Under the pieces are notes generated by a model. The model was not told the DNA's origin. It was given only the letters and a program-made list of their open reading frames with translations, and did not search any database. The position numbers were made by a program, and so were the translations under genes. From JAJFUE01 sp041687335 (GTDB lineage: Bacteria; Sumerlaeota; Sumerlaeia; MVZB01): a DNA stretch of 64,000 bases. Location: contig JAWLCE010000004.1 of NCBI GenBank assembly GCA_041687335.1, forward strand, positions 1 to 64,000, given 5' to 3'. Shown here in pieces: positions 15,962-24,928 of the stretch; position 1 is the stretch's first letter; each line of letters starts with the position of its first letter.

Positions 15962-17326
15962 TCAGTTGCCCGGGGCGGATTCCGGCTCCTCGAGGCTCAC
16001 CCGGAGCGGCTGCGTCAGGCGCAGGTAAAGCTGATCGATGGGGTCGAAGCCGGCTTCACGCTCAAATTCATAGAACAGGCAGGCATTTTTCTCATAGTAG
16101 GATGACCCCCGCGGAATCGGCTGGATCATGCGGATGAGGTCCTCCTGGGTCAGCTCGCCGCCAACGCGCCGGGGCGCATAAACGAGGCTGCGGAACCAAT
16201 AAAGGCCGCCATCGTGCTCGCTCAGGACGGTGCGCGAATTGTAGAGCGGCGCCGGGTGGCCGGTCAGCAGATTGCGGTTGTCCCAATCCAGCCGCAGGCT
16301 TGCATAACCATAGCCGTTGCCGGCGTGGCAGAAGGTCACCCAGGGAAGGTTGGCGGGCAGGGCGCTGCCGAGCACGTGACCCCCCTGGCGCAGATCGTGG
16401 AAAATCGGGGTGGAGCCGAGCTCGCCGCGGTGGCCGGCAACCAATCCAATTGATTCGGTGCGCCAGGCGGCGTGGGTAAAGTCTTCGGTGGCGAAGCCGA
16501 ACTCATTATTGCGGATCGCGAAGGTCCGGGTATCCTTCATGGCCTCCATGCGCGATTCCATCAGGAACCAAGGCAGACCGGCGTAGAAACGATAGTTGAC
16601 CTCCATCCAGACCGTGTCCTGGCCGGGGATCAGTTGGTGGCGGCGGATCGAAAAGAAGACCGGGCCCGCCTCAACCTCATAATCGGGCTGGTTGAAATGA
16701 TGGGCATACCACCAGCGATAGTTGCCCTTGGGGTATTGGTCGTTCAGGACGATGAAGTCAGGATTCCAGTGCAGCGTGCCGTGCATGAAGCGGAAGCTGG
16801 GGTGGTTGGCAAACTTTAGGTCGATCTGGTCGATCTGCCCGCTGGGGTCGTGCGTCTGGATTCGGAAATATTCATTTTCGATGGTCCGCGTCACGCCCTC
16901 GCCCGAGACGGCGAGCCCTGTCGGCGGCGCCCCGGTCGGGGCCGCCGGATCGATCTCAAGCAGGTAGCGCGACTCACCTTGGGCCGGCACATCGGCAAAG
17001 AAGGTCAGGCGGGCCAGCAGTTGCGCCGGCGCAGCCGGGAGGCGAATATCATGAACCTGCGACGGCACCACTGCGGCCGGTTCCCGACTGATGTCGAGGA
17101 CCCGCACGATGGAGTTGGCCCAGCCGGCCAGGTCGATCACCGGCGCGGCCGGCCGCTCGAGCCGGATTTCCACCTCGACCGGCTCGTGGCTGCGCTCCAA
17201 GCCGTTGAGCTCACTCAGGCGAATGATCTTGCGGATGGGTGCTTCGGCGGCGGCCACTCCAGCCATGCCCAGCAGCAGGGCCAGGTTGAGCAGCAGGCAG
17301 GTGCATCGGAATCGGAGGTTCCTCAT
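15962..17326 (-). CDS. Secreted protein of unknown family, GH43-like partner
   Basis: A 454-residue exported protein (signal peptide about residues 1-27). It is rich in aromatic residues and beta-strand patterns (for example GNYRWWYAHHFNQPDYE and GGLYWFRSLVYAPRR), suggesting a beta-sandwich / supersandwich fold of the type found in polysaccharide lyases and carbohydrate-binding proteins. I do not recognise catalytic residues. GGAG 7 bases upstream supports ATG 17326. Position directly upstream of the GH43-like propeller suggests action on the same glycan. Confidence 0.65.
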   Translation of the reverse strand: MRNLRFRCTCLLLNLALLLGMAGVAAAEAPIRKIIRLSELNGLERSHEPVEVEIRLERPAAPVIDLAGWANSIVRVLDISREPAAVVPSQVHDIRLPAAPAQLLARLTFFADVPAQGESRYLLEIDPAAPTGAPPTGLAVSGEGVTRTIENEYFRIQTHDPSGQIDQIDLKFANHPSFRFMHGTLHWNPDFIVLNDQYPKGNYRWWYAHHFNQPDYEVEAGPVFFSIRRHQLIPGQDTVWMEVNYRFYAGLPWFLMESRMEAMKDTRTFAIRNNEFGFATEDFTHAAWRTESIGLVAGHRGELGSTPIFHDLRQGGHVLGSALPANLPWVTFCHAGNGYGYASLRLDWDNRNLLTGHPAPLYNSRTVLSEHDGGLYWFRSLVYAPRRVGGELTQEDLIRMIQPIPRGSSYYEKNACLFYEFEREAGFDPIDQLYLRLTQPLRVSLEEPESAPGN

Positions 17327-17491
17327 GATTCTACTCCCTCATCGTGGTGACTCATTGCAACCTACTCGCCCCGGAGTTTCAAGGACGATTCCGTTTGCGG
17401 TTCAATTGCGGACGAGGGGTGGGTATGATCGTGGGGCGTGGCCGAACGACCGGGCGGTCACCGCGAGCGGCTGCGAATCAGGAGGATGACG

Positions 17492-17770
17492 ATGGGCTCA
17501 AGGGCATGGGTGGTGGTGACATTGCTGGTGGTGGTGGCGGGGTGCGCCCCGGTCCAGCGCCGCGTGAGCGATGATGGCCGCATCCGCACGACGCGCACCT
17601 ATTTCCTCGGGATTCCGGTGGCCACCGAGAAGGCCTGGAGCGAGGGCGACCTGCCCCCCGCGCAGCGCGAGCGGCTCCAGCGCGAAGGCAGCGCCGCCGA
17701 GGAGCGGCTGCGCCAGTTCGAGGAAGAAACGCTGCGGCTGCGCCAGGGCACGCCCCCCGACGCGAAATAG
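17492..17770 (+). CDS. Small lipoprotein
   Basis: A 92-residue predicted lipoprotein: hydrophobic N-terminus ending in a VVAGC lipobox, then a charged helical C-terminal half (EERLRQFEEETLRLRQ) likely to form a coiled coil. GGAGG at 17481-17485 places ATG 17492 at ideal spacing; ATG 17486 is too close. The stop TAG (17768-17770) overlaps the left tip of MITE-like copy 2. Function unknown. Confidence 0.65.
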   Translation: MGSRAWVVVTLLVVVAGCAPVQRRVSDDGRIRTTRTYFLGIPVATEKAWSEGDLPPAQRERLQREGSAAEERLRQFEEETLRLRQGTPPDAK

Positions 17771-17929
17771 AGCAGTTGCCAAAAATCTTCACCGTTCGCA
17801 GCCGGCTGTGAGCGGCGGCTGAAGGCTTCCTCAATGCTCGGAATAACGCTGCTATGCCTGCGCTTGCGGAACCCTTGATCCTTGCTCTCGCTCGCCCGCG
17901 AATCGGCACTTCTTTTCGGCAACAGCTCT
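17769..17929. mobile_element. MITE-like 161-bp element, copy 2
   Basis: Left end AGAGCAGTTGCC and right end GGCAACAGCTCT form an inverted repeat of about 12 bases with one mismatch, extending into AAAA/TTTT on each side. It has exactly the same length as copy 1 at 14637 and is collinear with it. It fills the whole gap between two convergent genes: its left tip contributes to the stop of the small lipoprotein and its right tip abuts the TAA stop of guaB at 17930. Confidence 0.78.
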
Positions 17930-19435
17930 TTAGAGCGTCTGGCCGAGCCGGTAGTTGGGGGCGTCCTTGGTGACGGTGATGTCGTGGGGGTGGCTTTCAC
18001 GGCGACCGGCATCGGTGACGCGCATGAAGCGGCCGCGCTGCTGCAGTTCCTCAATGGAGCGGCAGCCGTTGTAGCCCATCGAGCTGCGCAGCCCGCCGAT
18101 ATACTGGTTGAGCACATCGCTCGCCGTGCCGACATAGGGCACCATCCCTTGGATGCCTTCGGGGACCATTTTTTCGGGGGCGGCCTGATCCTGGCCGTAG
18201 CGGTCGGCGCTGCCGTGGCGCTGGGCCATCGCCTCGATGGAGCCCATGCCGCGATAGACGACGTATTGGCGCCCCTGATAGAGGATGCGCTCGCCGGGGC
18301 TCTCCTCGGTGCCGGCCAGCACCCCGCCCATCATCACGCAGTCGGCGCCGGCCACCAGCGCCTTGGGCACATCGCCGCTGTAGCGGATGCCGCCGTCGGC
18401 GATGATCGCCACGCCGCTGCCGCGCGCCGCGCGTGCACATTCATAAACGGCGGTCAATTGGGGGATGCCCACGCCGGTGATGACGCGCGTGGTGCAGATG
18501 GAACCTGGGCCCACGCCCACCTTGACGGCGTCGGCGCCGGCCTCGATCAGCGCGCGCGTGCCCTCGGCGGTGGCGACGTTGCCGGCGATCACATCCACCC
18601 CGCTGTAGCGTTGCTTGATCCAGCGCACCATGTCGATGACGCCCTTGGTGTGGCCGTGGGCGGTATCGACCACCAGCACGTCGACCTGGCTTTCCATCAG
18701 GATCTCGACGCGCTCGTGGGTGTTGGGTCCGACGGCGGCGCCGCAGCGCAGCTTGTGCTGGGGGTCGCGATTGTAGAGCGGGTGTGTGCGCGTGAGGATC
18801 TCCTGCACGTCCTTGAAGCAATACATGCCGGTGAAGACGCGCCCCTCAGCCAGGATCGGCAGGATCGAGATCCGGTGCTGGCACATCAGGTCGTAGGCCT
18901 GCTGGAGCGTGGTGCCGACCGGGGCGGTGACCGGCTCGCTCAGCATGATCTCGCCCAGGCGGGTCTCGTGACGGTTGCAATACTTCAGCTCGCGGCTGGT
19001 GACGATCCCCAGCAGGCGGCGCTGCTCGTCCAGGATCGGGAAGGAGCGGAATTTCCAGCCCTTTTCGCGGCGAGCCAGGTAGACCTCGGCCACGGTGGTG
19101 TCGGGGCTCATCGTGCGGGCCTTGGCCAGAAAGCCGTTCAGGTAGAACTTGACGCGCTTGACCTCGGTGCGCTGGGCGATCGGGTCCAGGTTTTTGTGGA
19201 TGATGCCGATGCCCCCCTGCAGCGCCATCGCGATCGCCATCGAGGACTGGGTGACGGTGTCCATCGCCGCGCTGACGAACGGCACGTTGAGCCCGATGTT
19301 GCGCGTCAGGCGCGTGCGCAGGTCGGTCTGGGCCGGCGCGAAGTCGGCGTACTGCGTCACCAGCGTCACGTCGTCATAGGTGAGCGCGATGTGGGGCTGG
19401 GACTGCATGAAATCGTCGAGCCAGGGGTTGACCAT
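17930..19435 (-). CDS. guaB: Inosine-5'-monophosphate dehydrogenase
   Basis: Oxidises IMP to XMP with NAD+, the first committed step to GMP. The 501-residue TIM barrel carries two CBS domains (about residues 95-215: MSPDTTVAEVYLA and MLSEPVTAPVGTTLQQAYDLM), the catalytic-Cys loop GVGPGSICTTRVITGVGIPQ, and the mobile flap region followed by YRGMGSIEAM. ATG 19435 gives the conserved MVNPWLDDFM start; an extension to 19513 is Pro/Arg-rich and unlikely. Transcribed towards the small lipoprotein, divergent from the Tad operon. Confidence 0.96.
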   Translation of the reverse strand: MVNPWLDDFMQSQPHIALTYDDVTLVTQYADFAPAQTDLRTRLTRNIGLNVPFVSAAMDTVTQSSMAIAMALQGGIGIIHKNLDPIAQRTEVKRVKFYLNGFLAKARTMSPDTTVAEVYLARREKGWKFRSFPILDEQRRLLGIVTSRELKYCNRHETRLGEIMLSEPVTAPVGTTLQQAYDLMCQHRISILPILAEGRVFTGMYCFKDVQEILTRTHPLYNRDPQHKLRCGAAVGPNTHERVEILMESQVDVLVVDTAHGHTKGVIDMVRWIKQRYSGVDVIAGNVATAEGTRALIEAGADAVKVGVGPGSICTTRVITGVGIPQLTAVYECARAARGSGVAIIADGGIRYSGDVPKALVAGADCVMMGGVLAGTEESPGERILYQGRQYVVYRGMGSIEAMAQRHGSADRYGQDQAAPEKMVPEGIQGMVPYVGTASDVLNQYIGGLRSSMGYNGCRSIEELQQRGRFMRVTDAGRRESHPHDITVTKDAPNYRLGQTL

Positions 19436-19895
19436 CGGTCGGGGTCTCCGGGGGCGGGGGGGATGCGAAGGCGATCGGCGCATCAGCGCCGGCAGCCATA
19501 ATCCAATAGTCAAACAAGATCCCCGGGCGATGTCAATGGGCGGGGCGGCTTTTTCGCGGGGGAGACGGGTCCGGGGGGCGAGGGTTGCGCGGCTGGTGCG
19601 GATGGGTGTTGACCAGAAGCAGCCTGAAGGCGTGGCTGACGCATCGGAGCTGATGGTATCGATTTGCGGAATGGGTCATTCGTTACATGCAATCCAATCG
19701 CCGGTATTGCAATGGGTTTGCAATCTCATGCATGACGGGGTTTGTGGATTACAAGATCGGGCTGTCCTGTGGGTTGAGGATAGCGGGGTTGTGGTTTGGC
19801 TCTCGGGGTTTTCCCCGAATGGTACGGCTTTCGCTTTGGCTGGTGACACTAAGTCATCATCGACTGACCAACTCATTTCCATGGGGGATTGAATC
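19436..19895. other. Divergent region between guaB and the Tad operon
   Basis: About 460 bases with noticeably lower GC in its right half (19660-19890). It must hold the guaB promoter (minus) and the Tad operon promoter (plus). GGGGGA just before 19896 is the flp ribosome binding site. I find no convincing sigma-54 element or paired -35/-10 boxes, and no credible gene. Confidence 0.45.
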
Positions 19896-20078
19896 ATGTT
19901 GCAGACGCTCAAGCGTTTCATGAGTGACGAGCAGGGGCTCGAGACGGTGGAGTATGCCGTGATGGCGGCCTTGGTTGTGGCCGCGGTTGTGCTGGCGGTC
20001 CAAGGCCTGCGGACCGCAGTCGCCGGCCGCTTCAATGAAACCGCCACCACGATTACCACCTCGGGAACTGGTAGTTAA
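19896..20078 (+). CDS. flp: Flp-type major pilin
   Basis: A 60-residue type IVb prepilin, the structural subunit of Tad (tight adherence) pili. The leader is MLQTLKRFMSDEQG, predicted to be cut after G14 by the A24 peptidase encoded next. The mature protein starts LETVEYAVM with the diagnostic Glu at +5 next to Tyr, followed by a hydrophobic helix. It is the first gene of a 12-gene one-strand operon. Only one flp copy is present in the window. Confidence 0.93.
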   Translation: MLQTLKRFMSDEQGLETVEYAVMAALVVAAVVLAVQGLRTAVAGRFNETATTITTSGTGS

Positions 20079-20091
20079 GGGCTTTCCGATC

Positions 20092-20637
20092 ATGGAGGCT
20101 TCACCACTCCCCTGGCTGATCGTCCTGCTTGCGGCGCTGGCCGGGGGAGTGAGTGACCTGCGCAGCGGACGGATCCCAAACCGGCTGACTTTGCCGCTGT
20201 GGGCGGCGGGGTTACTCTGGGGGGCATATTCCAACGGTGGGCAGGGCTTGATCGGTTCGGTGGGGGGTTCACTGCTGCTGCTGATCCCATTCTTCCTGCT
20301 GTTCTTGTTTGCGGGGGGCGGGGCGGGCGATGCCAAGTTGATGGCGGCCATCGGCGCCTGGGTCGGTTTGCCTGCCAGTGTTACGGTGCTCGTGGCGGTG
20401 ACGGTCAGCGGGGCGTTGCTGGGACTGGTGCTGGCGCTGGCGCGTGGGCAGGGTCGCCGGCTGGCGCAAAATATGCGGCGGTTGATCTATGCCATCGCCA
20501 TCGTTTTGGCCACGCGGCGGCTGGGGGGCACTTGGCTGCAGTATGCGCCCGATCCCGCCACGCGGATGATCCCGATGCGTTATGGGGCGGCGATTTTTTT
20601 AGGTGTCTGTCTGGCGGCAGTTTTACAATGGTCCTAA
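20092..20637 (+). CDS. tadV: Prepilin peptidase (TadV/CpaA, peptidase A24)
   Basis: A 181-residue membrane aspartyl peptidase that removes the leader from Flp prepilin and the pseudopilins. The two catalytic Asp residues are D22 in SDLRSGRIPN and D80 in GAGDAKLM (a GxGD-type motif). It has about five to six membrane segments and lacks the N-methyltransferase domain of PilD, as usual for TadV. It starts 13 bases after flp. Confidence 0.9.
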   Translation: MEASPLPWLIVLLAALAGGVSDLRSGRIPNRLTLPLWAAGLLWGAYSNGGQGLIGSVGGSLLLLIPFFLLFLFAGGGAGDAKLMAAIGAWVGLPASVTVLVAVTVSGALLGLVLALARGQGRRLAQNMRRLIYAIAIVLATRRLGGTWLQYAPDPATRMIPMRYGAAIFLGVCLAAVLQWS

Positions 20638-20663
20638 ATCCAGGGATTTCGAGGCCTGATCGG

Positions 20664-21074
20664 ATGAACCTTGTGGATCGCCGGCGCACGCGCAGCGGCC
20701 TGGCCGCGGTCGAGGCCGCGCTGGTGCTGCCGCTGCTGCTGTTGCTGACCTTCGCCGTCATCGAGTATGGCTGGATGTTCATGAAGGCCCAGGAACTGAC
20801 CAGTGCCGTGCGCAATGGGGCGCGAATGGCAATCACTCCCGACGCGACCGGCAGCCAGGTCCGGGACATGGTCGCCGCGCAAATGACCGCCGCCGGCATG
20901 GGTTCCGGCTACACTTTGAGTTTTTCGCCCGATCCGGAAACGGTTGACTCGGGCGAGAGTCTGCAGGTCACCGGCCTCATTTCTTACGAGGAGGTCAGCC
21001 TGCTGCGAATGCCCTTCATTCCCACCCCGGCCAATTTGACCGCGCGGGTGACGATGGCCAAGGAAGGGCCCTGA
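20664..21074 (+). CDS. tadE: TadE-like pseudopilin
   Basis: A 136-residue minor pilin-like protein. The N-terminus RTRSGLAAVEAALVLPLLLLL has the G12 cleavage site and Glu at +5, then a single membrane helix followed by a periplasmic domain. TadE/TadF pseudopilins are thought to prime or assemble the Flp fibre. Only one such short pseudopilin gene is seen; tadF is absent, and TadG lies at the operon end. Confidence 0.85.
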   Translation: MNLVDRRRTRSGLAAVEAALVLPLLLLLTFAVIEYGWMFMKAQELTSAVRNGARMAITPDATGSQVRDMVAAQMTAAGMGSGYTLSFSPDPETVDSGESLQVTGLISYEEVSLLRMPFIPTPANLTARVTMAKEGP

Positions 21075-21120
21075 CTGCACGCCTTGCTCAGCTGAATCAT
21101 GAATGCGGGGGAATGGACAG

Positions 21121-22101
21121 ATGCGTTGGTCAATCGTGGCCTTGATCATGCTTGGGGTGATTGCGGCGGCTTCGGCTTCACTCCTGACGGCGTCGCTCCA
21201 GAGCCGGCCGCTCCAGGCGACGGTGGCGCCGGCTCAGGCGGCGGTGCTGGTGGCGGCCCGCCCGCTCGCGCCGCTGGCGGTGCTGACGGCCGCCGACCTC
21301 AGCTCGCACACGCTGGCGGTGGAGCATCTTCCCGCCGATGCGCTCGCGGAGCCGGTCCAGGCGATCGGCAAGGTGCTGGTCGTCCCGCTGCAGGAGGGCC
21401 AGGTGATCACCAGCGGCGCCTTCGCCCCCACCGGACCCGGTTCCGAGATGGTGACCACCCTGCGGCCGGGGATGCGCGCGGTGGCGCTCTCGCTGGCGCT
21501 GGACTCCTCGCTCCATGGGCTGCTCTATCCGGGCTGCATCGTCGATGTGCTGGTGGCCTTTCGGCTCGGAGGCCAGAGCGGCGGCGAGGCGCTTTCCACC
21601 AACCTGCTCGAAGGAATTCAGGTGCTGGCGATTGATGACCAGGTGATCGGCGCCGCCGCGCCCTCGAGCGGAGAGTCTCCGGCCGCCGCCGGTGGCGCCG
21701 GCCGGCGCAACAACGTCCTGGTCACGCTGATGGTCGACTCGCATCAGGCCAAGGCGCTTCAGCTGGCCTCGGAATATGGCGCGGTCACGCTGGCGCTGCG
21801 CAACCCGACGGACCCGAGCCAGGCCGATGCCAACGCCACCTTGTTGAGCGGGGGGCGCATGGCGCAGCTGGCCTCGATGCTCGAGTCGCAGGTTGCGGCC
21901 GCCAGCCAGGCCGAGGAAGGGGTGCCGCAGCAGTTTTTGGCAGTGCCCGAACCCACGCCCACGCCCGAGCCGGTGGCAACCCCCACGCCCACGCCTGAGC
22001 CCACGCCGCGGCCGGCGCCGCGACCAACCCCCAGCTGGCAGATTGAGATCCTGCGCGCCGGAGCGAGTGAAATCCGCTCCTTCCCGCTCGATCGGCCTTA
22101 A
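21121..22101 (+). CDS. cpaB: Pilus assembly protein CpaB/RcpC
   Basis: A 326-residue periplasmic/inner-membrane protein with an N-terminal helix and an SAF-type domain (about residues 40-105: VLVAARPLAPLAVLTAADLSS), the hallmark of CpaB/RcpC. It then has the RcpC core (GMRAVALSLALDSSLHGLLYPGCIVDVLVAF) and a Pro-Thr-Glu-rich C-terminal tail with PTPTPEP repeats likely to span periplasm or peptidoglycan. CpaB is thought to connect the secretin to the pilus. ATG 21121 is supported by GGGGGA upstream; ATG 21103 is the alternative. Confidence 0.88.
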   Translation: MRWSIVALIMLGVIAAASASLLTASLQSRPLQATVAPAQAAVLVAARPLAPLAVLTAADLSSHTLAVEHLPADALAEPVQAIGKVLVVPLQEGQVITSGAFAPTGPGSEMVTTLRPGMRAVALSLALDSSLHGLLYPGCIVDVLVAFRLGGQSGGEALSTNLLEGIQVLAIDDQVIGAAAPSSGESPAAAGGAGRRNNVLVTLMVDSHQAKALQLASEYGAVTLALRNPTDPSQADANATLLSGGRMAQLASMLESQVAAASQAEEGVPQQFLAVPEPTPTPEPVATPTPTPEPTPRPAPRPTPSWQIEILRAGASEIRSFPLDRP

Positions 22102-22157
22102 GCACTCCAGACTTTTTCATGCATTGCAATGTTCAGGGCGGAAGGAGATAAGTCCTC

Positions 22158-23753
22158 ATGATCAGGGTTCACCACGGGTGCCGCTGGCGGCTCAGCGTGC
22201 TGCTGGCCATGGCCGGCTGCCTGTTGTTGGCACGGCCGGCGCCGTCCCAGGTTTTCGGTGATGCCGCCGAGGCTGCCACGCTCCGGCTTTCCACCGGCCA
22301 ATCCCAGACCGTGCGCACGCCATGGCGGCTGCGCCGGGTCTCGGTGACCGAGCCGACCATCGCTGACGTGCAGATCATCTCGCCCACCGAGGCGTTGGTG
22401 TTGGGCAAGCAAGTCGGCGCCACCGATTTGCTGCTGTGGGGCGAGGCCGAGGAGGAGGCGATGCGCATCCGCCTGCAGGTCGACATCGATCTGGAGCGGC
22501 TCAAGGCGGATCTGGCGCGCTACTTTCCGCAGTCCCAACTGGAGCTGACCCAATCCCAAGGCATCTATATCCTGTCGGGACAGGTGCGGGCGATCGAGCA
22601 TATGGCGCAGCTGCAGCGCTTCCTGGAGGCCACCGGCCTGCCCTTCATCAACATGAGCAGCCTGGCGGGCGTGCAGCAGGTCAACCTGCGGGTGCGCATG
22701 GCCGAGGTCAGTCGCAACGCCATTCAGGCGCTGGGGGTCAATTTCTTCCGTTTCGGCGACGATTTCTTCGGTGCTTCCACGATCGGCCCCTCCGCGGGCG
22801 GACCACTGGTGCCGATGCCGATCGGCGCTCCCGAGGGCGCCTCGGCCACCGGCAATGTGCCGTTTGTCGTCGGCGAGGGCGGGATCGCCGGTTCGCCGCT
22901 GGTGACGCTGATTGCCGGCTTCCCCCGCGCGGACCTGCAATTCTTCATCCAGGCGCTGGCCGAGAACCAATACTTGCGCGTTCTGGCCGAACCGAGCCTG
23001 GTGGCGCTCAGCGGCGAGGAGGCCAGCTTCCTGGCGGGTGGTGAATTCCCGATCCCGGTGGTGCAGAGCCTGGGCGGCACCGGCACCTCGATCTCGATCG
23101 AGTATAAGGAGTTCGGGATTCGGCTCAACTTCCTGCCGGTGGTCACCGGGGATGGCGCCATCAAGCTGCGGGTCGCGCCCGAGGTGAGCGAGCTTTCGGA
23201 CATCGGCGCGGTCGAGCTTCAGGGCTTCCGTGTGCCCTCGGTGGTCACGCGGCGCACCGAGACGACCGTCAACATGCGCAGTGGCCAGACCTTCGGCATT
23301 GCCGGCCTGCTCAGCAACAATACCCGCGCGCGCAGCTCGCGCGTGCCGGGTCTGGGTGACCTGCCGGTGCTGGGGACGCTGTTCCGCTCGGTCCGCTACG
23401 AGCAGGGCGAGACCGAACTGGTGGTGCTGGTGACGGCGACGATGGTGGAGCCGATGGACCTGGCTGGTGAGCCGGCGCTGGTGGGAGCGGACCATCGGCC
23501 TCCCGACCCGTGGGAACTCTACTTTGAGGGCCGCATCGCCGGCCGCGAGCCGATCCAGCAGAACCTGGCGGGCGAGGACCTGCGCCGTGGCCGCGAGCTG
23601 GGCTTCCACCAGCTGCGTGGGCCGGGGGCCTGGGCGGCCTATGACGACCCGCCCCAACGCGGGCGCCTGCCGGCCCGACTCGCCTTGCGCGACGAACAGA
23701 CCGCCCCGGCCGTCATCGAAGCCGTTCAGCCCATCGCCGTGACAAACCCATGA
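22158..23753 (+). CDS. cpaC: Tad secretin CpaC/RcpA
   Basis: A 531-residue outer-membrane secretin through which the Flp pilus exits. Signal peptide (about residues 1-31), a pilus/T2SS N0-like domain (LRLSTGQSQTVRTPWRLRRVSV) with an added BON-like domain (about 130-165), then the secretin domain (about 270-440: ALAENQYLRVLAEPSLVALSG and RSSRVPGLGDLPVLGTLFRS). A C-terminal extension of about 90 residues follows the canonical end. AAGGAG precedes the ATG. The next gene overlaps by ATGA. Confidence 0.93.
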   Translation: MIRVHHGCRWRLSVLLAMAGCLLLARPAPSQVFGDAAEAATLRLSTGQSQTVRTPWRLRRVSVTEPTIADVQIISPTEALVLGKQVGATDLLLWGEAEEEAMRIRLQVDIDLERLKADLARYFPQSQLELTQSQGIYILSGQVRAIEHMAQLQRFLEATGLPFINMSSLAGVQQVNLRVRMAEVSRNAIQALGVNFFRFGDDFFGASTIGPSAGGPLVPMPIGAPEGASATGNVPFVVGEGGIAGSPLVTLIAGFPRADLQFFIQALAENQYLRVLAEPSLVALSGEEASFLAGGEFPIPVVQSLGGTGTSISIEYKEFGIRLNFLPVVTGDGAIKLRVAPEVSELSDIGAVELQGFRVPSVVTRRTETTVNMRSGQTFGIAGLLSNNTRARSSRVPGLGDLPVLGTLFRSVRYEQGETELVVLVTATMVEPMDLAGEPALVGADHRPPDPWELYFEGRIAGREPIQQNLAGEDLRRGRELGFHQLRGPGAWAAYDDPPQRGRLPARLALRDEQTAPAVIEAVQPIAVTNP

Positions 23754-24928
23754 CGGCCGCGGTTCCCCGGCATCGGGTGCTTCTGCTCAGTCGCCAGCCG
23801 GAGGCGGCCCAGGCGCTGCGCGCGGCGCTGGCCGCAACCGACTTTGAGCTGGCGCGGGCCTGTTCGGAGCCGGTCGAGCTGGCGGCGCGGCTGGAAAATG
23901 AGCAGGAGAAGCTGGCCCTGATTGACCTGGACCCCGAGCCCGACCGGATGCTCGAGGCGATCGAGCCGCTGGTAGGCCGCTTCCCGGCCACCCGATTCGT
24001 GGCGCTGGCCGAGCGGCTCGACCAGGAGCAGCTCCTGCGCGCAATGCGCATCGGCATCCGCTACGTTCAGTTCCGCAGCCAGCCCACCGAGGGGCTGGTT
24101 GCGGCGCTGCGCCAACTGGCGCTCAACGGCAGCGGTGGGCGCAAGGGCCGCATCGTCACCTTCCTCTCGGCCGGCGGCGGCTGCGGCGCAACGCTGCTGG
24201 CGGTCAACCTGGCCTGGGAGCTGCACCTGCGACTGGACCAGCCCTCGCTGCTGGTCGACGCCGACGAGCACTATGGGGCGATGGCCGCCTACCTCGGCTT
24301 GGAGGGTCGATACGGGTTGAGCGACGTGCTGGCCGTGCGCGAGCGGATCGATGGGGACCTGATCGCCACGGCGGCGCTGCGGCCGGTCGAGGGGCTCCAC
24401 GTGCTGATCAGCCCCGCCGGCGTCACGCGGGGGCAGAGCCGTCCCCCGGAGTTGGACAACCTCGACCGGATGCTGGAGACCTGTCGGCAGGGCTGGGCCG
24501 CAACCGTGATTGACGCCCCGCGCCTGCCACTGGCGGCGACCGCCCGGCTGGCCCACCACAGCGACCTGGTGCTGCTGGTCATGCAGCTGACAATCAAGGA
24601 CCTGCAGTTCGCGCGCCAGCTGCTGACGGGGTTGACCGAACATGGCGTCGATGAGAGCCGCATCCGGCCGGTGGTCAACCGATACCGCCACGGCCGGGCG
24701 ATGATCGAGCTGGACAAGGTGCGCCGTGCGTTGGCGGTGGAGCGGGTCGAGACGGTGGCCAATGATTACAAGGCGGCCCTGCGCAGCATCAATTATGGGC
24801 GGCTGCTGGCGGATGTCGCCCCGCGCAGCTCGTTGCGCCGTGACGTGGAAGGGCTGGCCGAGCGGATGCTGGGGATAGAATCCCAGCCGGTGCGGCGGCC
24901 GGTCAAAATGCTGAGGGGGTTGTGGTGA
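23750..24928 (+). CDS. tadZ: TadZ/CpaE-like protein with degenerate Walker A
   Basis: A 392-residue MinD/ParA-like protein that localises the Tad machinery in characterised systems. Residues about 1-125 form a receiver-like domain (LIDLDPEPDRMLEAI). The ATPase-like domain starts near 133. Where MinD/ParA have the deviant Walker A KGGxGKT, this protein has G142-G-G-C-G-A147-T, so both lysines are missing. Other features (DADEHYGAMAAYLGLE and VIDAP) are retained. It is therefore probably not an active ATPase. The ATG overlaps the secretin stop; its own TGA overlaps the tadA start. Confidence 0.85.
   Translation: MTAAVPRHRVLLLSRQPEAAQALRAALAATDFELARACSEPVELAARLENEQEKLALIDLDPEPDRMLEAIEPLVGRFPATRFVALAERLDQEQLLRAMRIGIRYVQFRSQPTEGLVAALRQLALNGSGGRKGRIVTFLSAGGGCGATLLAVNLAWELHLRLDQPSLLVDADEHYGAMAAYLGLEGRYGLSDVLAVRERIDGDLIATAALRPVEGLHVLISPAGVTRGQSRPPELDNLDRMLETCRQGWAATVIDAPRLPLAATARLAHHSDLVLLVMQLTIKDLQFARQLLTGLTEHGVDESRIRPVVNRYRHGRAMIELDKVRRALAVERVETVANDYKAALRSINYGRLLADVAPRSSLRRDVEGLAERMLGIESQPVRRPVKMLRGLW

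Noticed and set aside
17882..19501. 539-codon plus-strand frame opposite guaB
   Set aside because: guaB is unmistakable on the minus strand; the other frame is an Ala/His/Asp-rich shadow.
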